Source: Plasmopara viticola
Taxonomy: Eukaryota > Oomycota > Peronosporomycetes > Peronosporales > Peronosporaceae
Direction: 5' to 3'
Assembly: GCA_001695595.3 (NCBI GenBank)
Contig: MBPM02000040.1
Span: 186,001 to 250,000 of the forward strand
DNA: 64,000 nucleotides
The notes under the pieces were generated by a model. That model saw only the letters and a list, made by a program, of their open reading frames with translations, had not been told where the DNA came from and searched no databases. Position 1 is the stretch's first letter. Each line of letters opens with the position of its first letter. Below, piece by piece: positions 21,579 to 34,148 of this stretch. A program made the translations under genes and the position numbers.

Positions 21579-24500
21579 ATGAGGGTTCTGTCCTCGACTG
21601 CGATGATTTCGCGACTGCCAAATATGTCAAGCATCCCTAAAGTGGTGCGTGATTTGTTATGGACTGTCACGAGTCCACACATACTAAGCGGTGATCGCTT
21701 TCCCGTCCTTCCAGCAAAATTTGGAGTCGAAGCTCTAAATCTGGATATAGTCATTGACTGGCTGAAAGCCCTCGTCGAAGATCCTGCGCCACTATTAAAT
21801 TTTTTGCAAGGTAACACAAACATTCAATCAACAGAGTGGTTTATCGCATGAGCTGAAGAAATGCAATGTCTATAGATTCAATGTCGACCGATCGATCGTT
21901 GGCTCTAGGCGTCTACTTTTCCAAGCTGCTCGAATTCTGGTTGCGTTTCTGTCCCCACATTCAAATGGACAAGATAGAAATTGGCAAACAGATTGTGTCG
22001 TCCACCAATCGAACGGTGGGACAATTAAAGTTTTTGTTTCGATGCACATTTACAAAGGGCGAAGAAGAGCCGCACGATTTTCACGTCGAATCGTCAATCA
22101 AGTTTTTCTTGCTTAATGTAACATGTACTACCACGAATGACCAAAGCTGTGATCAAGTCGATGAAACGAGCCGACAGAAGAACAAGTCTATTTCTCTTGA
22201 GCACTATGTTGGTCCCCATTTAGGAGAAAATCTGGCCTGGCGTGTTCAAGAAGTGGATCGCAAGCTCGCAATGCGTCAAGGTGAAAGTGTACATGCGTGG
22301 CTGAAAGCGCATTACAGTGACAACGTACAGTCGTACATTGTTTTGCGGGGATATCTGTTTGAGCCGCTTCGAGGCTTAACCTCGACGTCGGAAACGTCGA
22401 TGGGTCATGACTGGATTTTGCATCGACATCACACACAAGAGACAAGCAAAGTGAAGACCGTGGTAAATCCAGCCATTGCAACGAATCATTTGCGAGGATG
22501 GTGGACCGCTGACATCGAGACGGACTTGCCAGCAAAAGTGCAAGCAAATGCAGCTACGATTGGCAAGAGTCGATTTGTGATTCTTCCTAAATTGCACTGG
22601 TTGTGCCCAGTCATTGCTGTGGAGGACAAGCGCTCGGGAAAGGTTGTCGTGAAAGGTGAAGAAAGATTAAATTTGGAAGACGTGGAAGCGCTTCAACTGG
22701 AAGAGTTGATCGTTTTTGTGCGAAAACATTTCGAAAAGGATGAGACGAAAACATCGAGCGCGGTAGCAATGCCATTGCTAGTGGCTGAAATTGTGGGCGT
22801 TCCAAGTCATGATGAAACAGATAGTTCTGTGCACTGGTTTGAGTTATCTCGTGGGTTTATTCTTGATTCTACAAGCTGGGATCCATCACCTTTAAGCCAA
22901 GAGCCTGTTCGCTACAAACGATCGCTTCATCAAAATGCTGCTACGGGACAGATAGAACGCGAGTATGAAGTCCGCCGAACCGAATGTGCTGAAGAAGGTT
23001 TTATCAAGCCAGACGTGGATGACACCGTCGTCGAAGAGAAGAGCCATCAATTCAGCGATCCTGCCACGATCGGCCCACGCGAACTTTGCCAAGAACTCGT
23101 GTCAGTTTTAAATGCAAAAAGCTATACTCACGCCGAGCTGAAAAGATCGACTCGAGAATATTTACAATGGAGACAAGAACATTGCAACGATGTCTCTGAC
23201 GATAATAAGGATGAAACAGCGTTCCTTCGCGCTTGTATAGAGTATCTCATTTTCGAAGGTAACAACGACGATAATGCAAAGCACACTCGACGGGTCGGGT
23301 ACCTCCTTGTTGATGTCTTTTGTACATTAAAGCGTGGGTCTAGCTCAGAGACTCAAGGTATTTTCTTCTCGCAAAACTGTGCAAAATGGATGACAATGCT
23401 CGTTAAAGTTGCATGCTATCCTGAGTGGTGGGAGTACCTCAATCTTGTTACACGAGCAATCGACTTGACTGTAGATCCGGACGAAATCATCCAGTGGATC
23501 GGGGCAGAAAAGAGTCGAAAGCTCAATTTTCTTGATCAGCTGCTTGCTGCGCGTAATTTTCGGTGGAATGCTATTGTGGTGGAAATAGTTCGTGTCTTGC
23601 GTATTGACGAGCTCGTGTCAGGCCATCGAAGACACGAATCCACGGATGATGCGCAGAAAATTAACGTTATTTTTACCGAGTTTGTCGAGCAGCACGATTG
23701 GCAAAATGCCGAGCGACTTGCCTCTGTAATTCAGGATCAAGATATGGTTCAAACACTCTTCAAGCACTTGTCACTTTTAAACATGACAAAAGCTTTGAAG
23801 CGATTGCATCATAATGCTTCTAATTTTCACAAAGATGCTGACGAGGCATTGACAGAGCGAGACGCTGATCTTTTGACAGTCAATAAAATCCCTCTTAGCC
23901 ATTCAATCGATCACGCAAAGAACCGATCTCTTAATAGGACCCATCTCGATTTTGAGTGGAAATACGTTGATTGCTTTCAAGGAATCAAAGAGGCGGTTCG
24001 ACGCCTAGAAGAACAAGAGTCAAAGATCTTTCTTGCAGAGAAATCGTCCGATATACAGTCTGTTGCTCAAAACATGCTTGTTGCGATTGATTGTGAATGG
24101 CGGCCACAATTTTTAGCCAAAGCCCAAGCTGATCTCAAGGACGATCCTAGTTATCAAGTCAATGAAGATAAGGAAGGCTTAAGCCTTTACCAGCTAGCGG
24201 TTGGGAAGATCGTTTACGTGGTTGATGTTCAAGTCCTAGGAGCAGGAGCTGCAGCTCCGTTAAATTTCATCTGCAGGCCATCATCTCGGCTCATGCTGAT
24301 TGGATTCTGTGTGTCCAGTGATATTCAAAGGATCAAGAACTCCTTTCCAGAAGCTTTTGACAATAAAAACAGCGAAATCGAACACCAGTTGAATCATAGA
24401 GTATTAGAGCTAAGATGGCTTGCCTTGTCCCGGCATGTTCCAGCGAGGCACTGGGGGCTGTCACGACTATACCGCGCGTGCCTGGGGGAACAGCTCGACA

Positions 24501-25262
24501 AAGAACAACAATGCTCCGATTGGGGACTTCGCCCTTTGTCGACCAATCAGATTGAATACGCTGCAAAAGATGCATTTGCCGTTCAACGCCTTGCATGGCA
24601 TCTACTTGTCGACATAACTTTTGTCGAACAAAATTGCTCAATGGGTGATTGTGTCCGCAACTTTTTAAATTGCTACATTATCAGTCGCAACTTTTCTTGT
24701 TCGTGGACGATGGCAACTGAGTTGCAACCCCTTGGAAAGCAACACGTTGAATTGGCATTACAAGCACATGGAATCAAAGCTCAATTTATGAGATTAGATC
24801 CGAGGGTCCACAAAGGGCTGGTTGTGAAGAGCATCGCTTTACTTGTACGGAAAGAGATTGAGGAAAGCGGACCCAAGCAGCCCATGTATTTGGTGGTGGT
24901 GCTACCTCTAAATCGGTCCATCGATATGCAGGCTCTAGCAGCTCTACTGGAAGCAGACACAAAAGACATTTTGTTAGCAGATCAAAAGGTGCGTTGAGAA
25001 TTGAAAATGGCAAAATTTTCTCCATTGACTGATTGAGGTGTGCAATTTGTAGACGCTTGTGCGAGTGTTTGGCTATACTCGCGGATGTTTGGGGCCGATT
25101 GGGTTACGAGAGCCGCAAGCGACGCAAATTATTGTCGACGATTCTCTTCAGACAGAAGACTATCTCCTTTGTGGGGCTGGAAAAGCCGACGAGGTCTATG
25201 CAATCGATCCAGCTGAGCTCATTAGTGCAGTCAATGCTTTGGTTGCTTGTATTTCCACTTAG
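21579..25262 (+). CDS. DUF1853 + DEDDy 3'-5' exonuclease (Mut7/EXD3-like) + YbaK-type deacylase fusion
   Basis: Three exons, 21579-21810, 21876-24988 and 25053-25262, give 1184 residues. Residues ~1-320 match DUF1853, a family known to me mainly from bacteria: VVRDLLWTVTSP, LALGVYFSKLLEFWL, GPHLGENLAWRVQEVDRKL, VLRGYLFEPL, HLRGWW, LPKLHWLCPV. A helical middle follows (~400-780), as in Mut-7/EXD3 proteins. A DEDDy exonuclease (~805-985) has all motifs: AIDCEW (D816, E818), GFCVSSDIQRI, and YAAKDAF (Y972, D976). Residues ~1005-1184 form a YbaK/prolyl-tRNA-editing-like domain (GLVVKSIALLV, YLVVVLPLN, GYTRGCLGPIGL, IIVDDSL, CGAGKADEV). Both introns are needed: the first joins two DUF1853 parts and the second lies inside YbaK. 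The exonuclease and deacylase pairing suggests a role in tRNA or other small-RNA metabolism, but that is inference. Confidence 0.85.
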
Positions 25263-25689
25263 AATTTGTAGTTCATTGCCGGCACGATCGTGTCTTTAAG
25301 AGGCGATCCGATCAAGTGTCTAAAGTATTTAGCTTTGAGCACGTCGACGGCAATTATCTGAACGTGAACTTTTCGCCAATTCCACCGATAGCTCTTCTCT
25401 GAAAGCTTGGGCGAAACGAACAGGACAGTATTTATTCAGCTTGTAAGAACGGTAACGCATTTGAGCGCATCAAACTTTGTGAAAAAGGCTTTGTATATAC
25501 TCTGGAGAGCGTCTCCATCCTTTAATGCGTAAAAGCTAGAATATTACTCGGAAATGCCGTCGTTATTGCGTAAAACCCAGGACTGTTCGTCGGCATAGGT
25601 ACTATAATTTAATCGCTCTTTTTTTGAACTATAATATTATTAATTAAGGATGCCCGGCACCTTTAACATAATCAAAATTTAACTAAGAA
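25263..25689. other. Intergenic with a possible decayed coding segment
   Basis: One plus-strand frame between 25270 and 25600 reads as protein-like pieces (QVSKVFSFEHVDGNYLNVNF; ERIKLCEKGFVYTLESVSIL) broken by stops. I do not recognise it; it may be an old pseudogene. Confidence 0.3.
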
Positions 25690-25880
25690 AAAAGGGTGCA
25701 CAGAAGTTTATATCCGCAAATTGTATGCAATAAAAAAACTCTTTAAAGGTATAAATTTTCTATTTTTATTTTTTACATGTATATTTTTGCCATTGTTGCA
25801 AAAATATTTATCGCTAGGTGTATATTTTTGCTCTTTCATCAATCTTTGTTGGGAAACTTTAATTTTCACTCACCCTTTTT
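25690..25880 (-). mobile_element. 5' fragment of a MULE1-family transposon
   Basis: The reverse complement (CTAGCGATAAATATTTTTGC, then GGCAAAAATATACATG, then ACCTTTAAAGAG) matches the 5' internal part of MULE1 at 8437-8530 and of its homologue at 30740-30830. No transposase part remains. Confidence 0.7.
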
Positions 25881-26004
25881 TAATTTTTCACTCATCCGTT
25901 GATCGATTGGTCAGATTGTTGTGCGCCACACTTATCTAACACTTTAAACGCATGTATTTCGACATTTTTTATATCAAGGTTCATTTTTATCAGGCTGGGG
26001 GAGC

Positions 26005-27850
26005 GCGACCTTGATTTGCGCAAGTTCTAGAGTTGTACCCTACTTGATTGCAATTGCGGCATCTTCGTCGCGGTGGAGCATTTTCCGCATTCTCCACGTG
26101 CTCAAAGTGCGATGCGTTACGCCTGGTAGAACCGGATGGTCTACTGCGCGCTTGAACACGCACTGGCTCCTGCAGAGTAACTGTTGGAACCTCAAGAATA
26201 TGATGGAGAAGCACTCTCTTGTTATGGTTATCAGCAATTGCATACTGGTTCCTGAGTTCGTTTAGAGCGTCTTCAATATTCGGCGAAATATTGGCAGCCT
26301 CTACCAATATAGCAGGTTAAACGAGATGCCAATGTTGATCGAAGTTGTCAACCGCAAGTGGCTCTGTGCGACCAAGCAGAACGTGGCGGCGAGGATGTCC
26401 CATTGTCGAAGTAAGCAACTTAGCACAAACGACACGGTCATTACCGCGATTTTCATCGATAGACCGCTGGGTGTACTCTCGATGCGTCCGACGGAGGGCT
26501 TCCTCGGAAAATTGTCCCAGTACTTGGAAAAATAGCGGACCGGACTGCATATCCGCGACAGCCCTCTACTTGGCATGCTTTTGGATGATTTCAGCTAGCT
26601 GATTGTCGCAGACTAGCTTTACAGCAACGTCAACGATTTAGTAAAGCTCCCGTTGAGCTGGCAATCCATCGTTTAAGAGCCGCGTGGGCACTCTCTACGC
26701 GGCTGGTAGTTACATATTCGGAATGGGGTTTGCTAAGAAAGCCGACACACATCGGACCTTCCAGACGAGCCCGATTTCCTCGACGTAACGCATGACTTGA
26801 GGATAATTTGAGAATTCCTGCTGCATCGCTGCAAGTTGGTCGTCGTAGCCAGCAATGGTTTCTTGACGGACAAGGCGATGCCATTGCCTTGAAAATTCCT
26901 CCCATGCCTCGTTTGTCTCAAATGCTCATTTTTGTCTTGCTAGGATATTCTTACTAATATGCCATCGACAAAGTAACCAAACGGCATTTGGGAAAACCAT
27001 TTCCAAGGCATTCATCAAAGCAAGTTCCCTGTCCGTCCCAAAGGTGCCGGTGGCTCTCACGCCGAATTGCTGGAATACATCGGCGATATGAGACAGTGCT
27101 CACACGTAATCAGCCGTGTGCTCACTTTTCATAAAGCAATACGCGAACGTAAAGGTATTTCTGTTGCCGGAACGCCGATAATATGAAGCAGGGGAAAGCC
27201 ATACTTGTTCGTTGTGTAAGTTGCGTCAATGATCCAAACGCGGTTAGCACTATAATGTTGGCATATTTCTTTTGCTGACGTTGAGATTATAAGCAAATGC
27301 GTGAGCTTCTGGTCCACATCATGCTGTGTGAAATACAGAGTCTCAATTGCGAGGTTATCGAGCAAAGCGGTCAGAGGTGTCCGCCCTGCTAACAACCTAT
27401 TTCGCTCCGCTATGCGAAAATTGTAAACGTCCTGTGCAGTCGAAATAATGCCATCATTTTGGCGCAGTGAGGTGATGATGCGCCCAGGAGTCACCATGGT
27501 GCGTCCCAGATTAAAAACTACTCATTTTGCTCTTCCGTCAATCGTCGTCCTAGTGGATGCGCTGAAACGTGCACAAATGGTTCATGATTGTGCTCTCCGT
27601 TGTCTACTTCCACTTGCCAAAGTCTGCCCTCTAGCCGTATGCTTGCGGCAAATAAACAACCAGTTGTCTCGAAGGTTCCCACGCGCACTCTTTCTCTACC
27701 CGGATTTTGCTCCTTCCTCGTACGTCGTCCTTTGGAGCAGTTAGGGATAAGGGCCTTAACGGCGCCATCTCTTTTATTCCCAACCTTTCTGGTGTGTAAC
27801 ACTACAAAAGCATATCCTTCTGATAAAGAATGACAAAAACGGCATCTTTC
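26005..27850 (-). mobile_element. FAR1/MULE transposase pseudogene, second MULE lineage
   Basis: Reading the minus strand from 27850: a FAR1-type DNA-binding domain (EGYAFVVLHTRK; TTGCLFAASIRLEGRLWQVE; HNHEP), then after a frame change an N-terminal transposase part (PGRIITSLRQND; AQDVYN) and the DDE start (VWIIDATYTTNKYGFPLLHI). Further frames hold GTFGTDRELALMNALE with CRWHISKNIL, then TTSRVESAHAALKRWI, a SWIM-like remnant (GHPRRHVLL; FDQHWHL), and a C-terminal zinc knuckle (CRNCNQVGYNSRTC). At least four frame changes and several stops break it. The sequence is distinct from MULE1. No terminal repeats were identified. Confidence 0.8.
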
Positions 27851-28071
27851 GCCTCCTCTAAGGGTTGGTAAAAAAGTGCAGGAGGGGGAGCTAGGCTGTT
27901 CATTGTGGGTGCTTAGTAGGATATGGGTGCGTAGAAGGATGTGGGAGTAGAAAGTGAGAGTCGAAAATGAGTTAAGTGATGAGTTTAGAGTAAGTGTGGG
28001 GCATCGATGCAAGAACGTTGCGAAGCCTTGATCTTTAATTTTTCTGCCCAAGCTCAACATCTACTTCGTCA

Positions 28072-29480
28072 TCTGGGACTTGCGTGTCCATAGATCATTA
28101 GCATGAAGCCAAACATGTCATCCAAAGCGGTTAGATATCGACCATTGAGAAAGTAGATGAACTCCGATCCTTTCCGTGAATGAAAAAGAACAGTATTTTT
28201 TAATAGCAGTGTCTCAGTGATTTCAAATTTCTGATTGATGTATATACGAGCCTGGATTCCTTTTGGGACACCTGTTGCATTAATGAATTTAGCGGTTGAT
28301 GATCCATAAACTCCGTTGCTGAAACCAAGATCTAATACCATGGATGCAAACCCTGGATGGACCGTATATTAAATAAATTGGAGCAATTCGTCGTATTCTT
28401 CTTCGAGGACAATTGATATGATTCGTCATTTGCCAAGATATCGTTTAAATATAGCTTTGGATCACGATACGTGTAGGTGCAATAGTAATTCGTCTGGCGT
28501 TTATAGATTGCCCCTGAGCCATCTGAGCGTCTATATCTATCGCCGACGATTTTAATTAACGTCAACTTTTGCCGCTGAGCTTCAGTTAGTTTGCGTTCGG
28601 CTTGGGTTTAAATGTTTCCTTAGCGATAGCAGCGAAGGATACAATGTCTGCTGGTGTAAACGCATCCTTATCAACTGAGAGATTTCTACGTCCAAACCAG
28701 CGAATCGCCTTTGTTTCTTTAGGAGCACTAGTACACTCTCGTCAATCGCATTGCTTTTTTTCAATAGATATTAGCATCGTATCGTTCGATTCGTGAATCC
28801 CGTTGCAAACAGAGCAATGGGATGAGTCAATATGTTTGGAATAAACGAAGTTACCGTTGAGTGGCCGTTCATGAACATCAAATCTTAATGTATCGTAATC
28901 TGGGATCTTGCTAATCTTCTGATTCGCTTTGCCAATGAACTCATTGCTCGACTCGGCGATGATTTCTTGCGGCTAAATAACTGACTCGGTTTTCAAATCG
29001 TGATCAGTGTATGTCATATCAGCAGCAATATCCAACAAGAATGGCGTGTTGAAGGTAGAGTTGAATGGTTTGATTACTTGATCTACATTCTCCCGTTTGT
29101 TCCCTCCTGAAAGTCAATTCATTGCTGCGATATGGCTAAGATCAATGCACAATTTTAAATACTCGATGTAAGAGTCTCCGATATCGCTGATGCGAAAGAC
29201 TCTCTCAGCATTGGTTTGGACCACGCTTTGATCAAATTTAAGAGCCCAATAGAGCTGTGCACGCGTCAAATGCATGCGCCTTCCTTATCGACCTTGCCAA
29301 AGCTCTGGACAGCGTGTTGTGGCCGGCTTTGGAGGTGGTACTTTACCGCTTCAGTTGCGTGCAACATTTTACGCGAAAATGAGTCTAATTCTCGGTCAAG
29401 TTGCTTTTTAGCATCTCTTCCAAAAAAATTGTTGCTAGACGCACGACTAGCCTTTGGTATTAATGTGGTTTTGATTAATC
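28072..29480 (-). pseudogene. Decayed coding segment, possibly a viral/replicon primase-like protein
   Basis: The minus strand gives a long colinear protein-like path with few breaks: LTRAQLYWALKFDQSVVQTN, ISDIGDSYIEYLKLCIDLSH, FLLDIAADMTYTDHDL, PDYDTLRFDVHERPLNGNF, then HCSVCNGIHESNDTMLISIE...C. After a stop it continues IRWFGRRNLSVDKDAFTPAD, DRYRRSDGSGAIYKRQTNYY, and ARIYINQKFEITETLLLKNT. The C-x2-C-x3-H-x14-C cluster looks like the zinc site of primases from large DNA viruses and related replicons, but I cannot confirm homology by eye. Several stops and frameshifts show it is dead. Confidence 0.35.
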
Positions 29481-29928
29481 AGCCTTTGTTTAGTGGGGAC
29501 CCGCTAAATAAATGTCGATAGATCAATACCACAATTTTTTACAAGGCTTGCTGACGACTGTGCTGGGCTCTTGGCTGAAGCACAAGAAGATTTCTGATTC
29601 ATATTTAAGACGATAAATCGACATCAAACTTGTGATTCTACGTCCAGAAAGCATAACATGTCGTCAACGTACATATTTGGTGCATCAAAGCTAGCTCAGC
29701 TTCAAGCACCACCACTTTAAGAAACTACTACTCTCGATCAGTGTCGTTCTGTTAGGAGTACTTCAAAGTGCAGCATAAACACCCAGACAGAGACTGTGTG
29801 ACATTCTTTTAAAGCTACAAACGTGCTGTACCATATGGATGTGATACTTAACGGGTAAGGTGTTGCTTTTACAGAGCATTATCATGCCTAAATTTTGGTG
29901 CATCATTCTTGTGAAAGACACTAACCAC

Positions 29929-29951
29929 CGGAAGAAGTCGAGCTTCGGCAT
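29929..29951 (-). pseudogene. Remnant of ERGIC/PDI exon 1
   Basis: Encodes MPKLDFF plus two bases, identical in protein to exon 1 of the gene at 16618, followed by a GT. Part of the first intron follows, then homology stops. It is the edge of the inverted duplication, not a gene. Confidence 0.85.
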
Positions 29952-30399
29952 AGCTGCCACGTCGACTGTTGCAGTCAATCAGATTAAAATTAAATAACAA
30001 GCTTTGGTAAAATTGGTACACACATTCGAATAACGTCATTAAAATGTCTCGTTCTAGCATGTTCAAAGCCCTGTGCTCTAAAAACGCGTAGATGTCCCAA
30101 AGCGGCTTCCGCGTGAAGCTCATTATGTTTACGTATCTGAAGCGTGTGACTAATCTACTCGACTTTTAATACAAGAGCTCGGAAGCACATCCATCAAAAG
30201 CAGCCATGTTATGACTCCCTCAACTAGACCAGAATAATCTAAGCAAGGGTTGTGCCTCGATCTTATTAATGAGTCGCAAAGCACATATGGTATTATTAAG
30301 CTTATGTACAAAACTAGCAACCATTATTTTCCATTAGAAGAGTTCAACGTCTACTTACAGTTCATCATGACCTCACCCCCTGCAGGGTCGTTTTTCTTA

Positions 30400-30657
30400 G
30401 AGTTGTGCGTAGGGGGCGTCTTTTTAGCACGTGCTGTTGCTTACTCGCATAAAAGTTAGATTCATGCAGACATCGACCTGAAAAACATTCATTGGCGTGG
30501 GTTTGTCCGTTCGAGTCGCAGATTGGCAGATAGTCGCGCGAGCGCAGTGTCAAACAGTCTTCCTCAAGATCGTAAAAGGCTGACCAAGTCTAGCCGATGC
30601 GCCTAGAATCTCGAGTATCGCAACGCCAACGAAAACTAGTAACGTAGTTGCGATCAT
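30400..30657 (-). pseudogene. Kazal inhibitor pseudogene (right-arm copy)
   Basis: It keeps an ATG at 30657 and a signal-peptide-like start. The reading frame then shifts (LILGASAR region), and the domain continues elsewhere as LRSRDYLPICDSNGQTHANEC. The second Kazal cysteine is replaced (FCSRE becomes LRSRD), the later cysteines are lost to indels, and no stop follows at the expected place. Confidence 0.85.
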
Positions 30658-30663
30658 TTATAG

Positions 30664-32146
30664 AAGAATGGGAAAAATATACTTTTTTCAAATTAAATGG
30701 AAAAACTCTTTAATGATAAAAAAGCAAAAAAAATGCAACGATGGCAAAAATATACATGCAAAAAACAAAAAAAAAAGAGAATGTATACCTCTAAATAGTA
30801 GTTTACCACATACAATATGCGGACAGCAATTGGTTATGCAAGGATTTCATTCGTTTGCTCTATATGCGTTACGCGTCATGGCACTGGATGGCACTTTTCT
30901 CAAGAACAAAGTCAGAGGTGTGCTGTTGGTGGCGTGTTTCAAAAATGGTAACAATGATATTCAGATTATTGCAGTCGCACTTATCAGTAGTGAGACTAAG
31001 AGAATTGAGCGTGCTTCATCGAGTTCCTGTTCCAGCATTTTCCTGTACTTCCAGCCTTCGTAATATCGGATCGTGATAAGGGATTAATGTCAGCAATGAA
31101 GGAAGATGGGAAAGAGATACCACATTTCTTTTGCTTACGTCACCTTATGGAAAAGTTCTATCCTAAGTTTAGAAATAAGCCGTTGGAGAAACATACATGG
31201 GGTTTAGCACGTGCACTGACCAGACAGTCGTACTCAGCCAAAGAAGAAGACCTGAAAAGCTAAATCGCGAGTCCGTCAAATGGTTTGCTGACGTTGGATA
31301 CGAGAAGTGATCCATTGCCCATAGTCCGTGCTCACGGTATGGAACAAAAACTTCCCATAACGTCGAAACCATAAACAACGCGCTGAAAAACTGCCGATCT
31401 TGGATTGTATGATGGCAATTGAACGCTATGTCGGTTCAAATTTGCTGGACAGACCAGACAATGGGGTGTGGTTACATCTTACACTTGGAGCTGTATCGAT
31501 CCAATGTTAAACATGTACGAGGAACCAATTCAAGTATGTCCAAGTTCAGCTACATCGCTTGCTGAGTCGGCTTGTGTTGGAACAAACAAGCCAATGGAGT
31601 ATGCTGTTGCGTTAAATAGTATCAGTGGTACCTGCACATGCGGTTATGTGAAGGATATGAATGCTCCGTGTCGACACCTCATAGCAGCACTCAAGTTTTC
31701 AAATCATCTGTCACGTGCAAATGTGTTATTTGGGATGTGGGGTCAACCAAATTGTATCTACTTGCCTACGATGAAGCACTCGAAGTGAAGCCATTTGCAA
31801 GACGTGAACTGGTAAGGAGTGAGCATTTTTCACCAAATCCGTCTAAAAGCAAAGATGGACCCAAAAGAAGCGAACCGAATCACAACATGCTACATAAGAA
31901 GTTGACGCCAAAAAAATTTAATCGTTGCGGCAGCTGTGGTCAAGTGGGACACATCAAGTGTCGATACACCAGTAATGCGCAGCATAAAAGTATAATAAGT
32001 TAGGTATATTTTTTGGTTTTGTATTTTTCAATCGTTTTTAATCCCTCGTAGGTAGTTTTTTTCTCATTTTGGTGGGGAAGTTGTGATTCAAGATAGATTT
32101 TTTCCGTTTAAATATATTTTATAAAAACGTATACGTTTTCCATTAT
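30664..32146 (+). mobile_element. Mutator-like transposon (MULE2), decayed, homologous to MULE1
   Basis: The left end AGAAGAATGGGAAAAATATAC and the complement of the right end (ATACGTTTTCCATTATTCC) form imperfect terminal inverted repeats. Transposase pieces are better kept than in MULE1: MALDGTFLKNKVRGVLLVAC (DDE start), a DRDKGL string near 31075, KEIPHFFCLRHLMEKF, GTCTCGYVKDMNAPCRHLIA (SWIM, with all C/C/C/H), and CGSCGQVGHIKCRY. Frameshifts and stops occur between them. It sits directly upstream of the Kazal pseudogene start. Confidence 0.8.
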
Positions 32147-32839
32147 TCCTAAAATAATTGCACGTTGTGCATATTTGTGATTTGTCTAACGAAAGTACTC
32201 ACGATGCGTTTAGGTAACATTAATGATAAACTCAGTGCGTCGATTGAAGGTTATGAGTGATTATGTGATTTAGTGTTTTCCTACCCATCAATACCATAGG
32301 ATGGGGTTTGTCAAAATAGTTTCTAATGGTGTGGGGAAGGGAATTTACAAGAGTTGGGTGCAAGTGTCGCTTTATCATCATATACTCGCCTACCATCATG
32401 CCTCGCCAAACTATATAAGGCTTTTTTCTAGCCTAGGCATTTTCAAGTCTTGTTCCTGGCATGAACCTGAAAAGACATTGTGATGCCAAAATCTTCACCT
32501 TTCACAGCCAGCTATATTAAACCTTGATTCCGTATAGATCCGAGGCAAATGTAGTGAAAGAAGACATGGCGATGTGTGAAAAACGGTTTTAGTGGGTAGT
32601 AACTTTCGCTAGCAAAACCGCCAGTCCATGAAAATATGCTAAGCGTAGCTTCGAAGTGCGTAATATAATGCCACCAACTGCGGGAAGCAAAAATCTACAA
32701 ATGGGTAACAAAGGTCCGCGCATACTGGGATAGCACCAAAGGTCAGTTCTTACTACGAGTAAAAAAAACTTGGCAAGACACTTTGAGCCGGCTCTATATG
32801 CAATCTAGAGTGGGTACCATGGCTCTACAATCAGATAAT

Positions 32840-32917
32840 GAGGATGCGATACAAAGGTTATCCCTGAGCATCTTAAGCGAGGATGCGATACGAAGGTAAT
32901 CCCTGAGCATCTTAAGC
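32840..32917. repeat. Two-unit 39-bp tandem duplication
   Basis: GAGGATGCGATACAAAGG... at 32840-32878 is repeated with two changes at 32879-32917. Confidence 0.85.
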
Positions 32918-34050
32918 AGCCCCGTCGCTGAACCTTATCTAAATAAATAATTGATGGCTCAAATGGCCGTTTTGTTCACCAGGTGCACTGAAATCGGAGG
33001 CACTGTTCAAATCCAAGAAACCCAAAGTGGCTGAAATTGTGGCTGAGTTTGTATCAAAAGTATCCCAGTGGTGGCTATTTCAGAGATGAGAACCCTTAAT
33101 CAAATTTGCTGACAAAATTTTTCAAGGCGCGGCATTTTGGATACTAAGGCCCCCTGGGACCTTTTTTGGTCCTTTTATTCATACGCGTTAACGTCTGATT
33201 GACCACCATGCGTCTCGACGCGAAGTAATCAAGATGCGCTGGAAGTCGCTTATTTTTATTGAAAGTTTGGGCTCAGTCACCTTCTTTAAGGATATATTCT
33301 TATAGGTACTCTTCCCCTCTGTCTTAACGCCCTTGTTTTGACATTGAGCAGCAATTACTAGTTGATGGATATGACTTCCAAGTTGACAACATCTAATCCA
33401 AAAGTAATAAGTAGCGGCTTGGTCATTTAGATATAAAAGAATTGGAAATGACATCTTTATTCGATGTCTATATATAACAAGCTCAAATGAATATGTTCTT
33501 TGTCATATCCAGCGCTACGGTGCTAGCGTGAGGCTAAGGAATGGTTGTGGTGGAAATGAAATGGATGAAACAGGTCGTTTGGAGTTTATTGAGACTCTGT
33601 GCACTTTGGCTAGATGTGAAAGCCATTCTAGAATCTATTACGACTTTTGACACTTCGTGTTTTAAATAGTGCCCCAAGCTTCGAGTCAAAGCATTGTCTT
33701 CATTCTTGACCATGCTCGCAAGAAAAGTTCGGATGGCCATATGGTGGCTATTAGTGCTCATAGGCATCGCCACGTTGGTCAACAGGATCATTTGGCCTAA
33801 TCTCGTACGATATTAATGAAAATACAATTCAGTTTGCAAAGGTTTATTCAATATGCATAAACGACTACCACAGTTACGTCCATTACGGGCTTTAGCCCGG
33901 ACACACTTTAACACACTGTTCATAGCCGTTTTAATGGAACTATAGGTCTGACTGGACCATCACAGACAAGTGATTAGCTTTAGTATAATGTACCGAGTCT
34001 TGCGAAGTCGATAGCATTTCAATTACTCGTGGTAAACGGCTACTCGTGAG

Positions 34051-34148
34051 GACCGTTAGTACGTCTAGCGGTGCGCTATAGAAGTGATTCGGCCTTCATG
34101 ACCGTTTGTACGTCTAGCGGTACGCTATAGAAGTGATTAGGACTTCAT
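34051..34148. repeat. Two-unit 49-bp tandem duplication
   Basis: GACCGTTAGTACGTCTAGCG... at 34051-34099 is repeated with a few substitutions at 34100-34148. Confidence 0.85.

Noticed and set aside
33188..33791. Two minus-strand frames of 85-88 codons upstream of the carrier
   Set aside because: No signal peptide, effector motif or known domain; they have no partner in the left arm.
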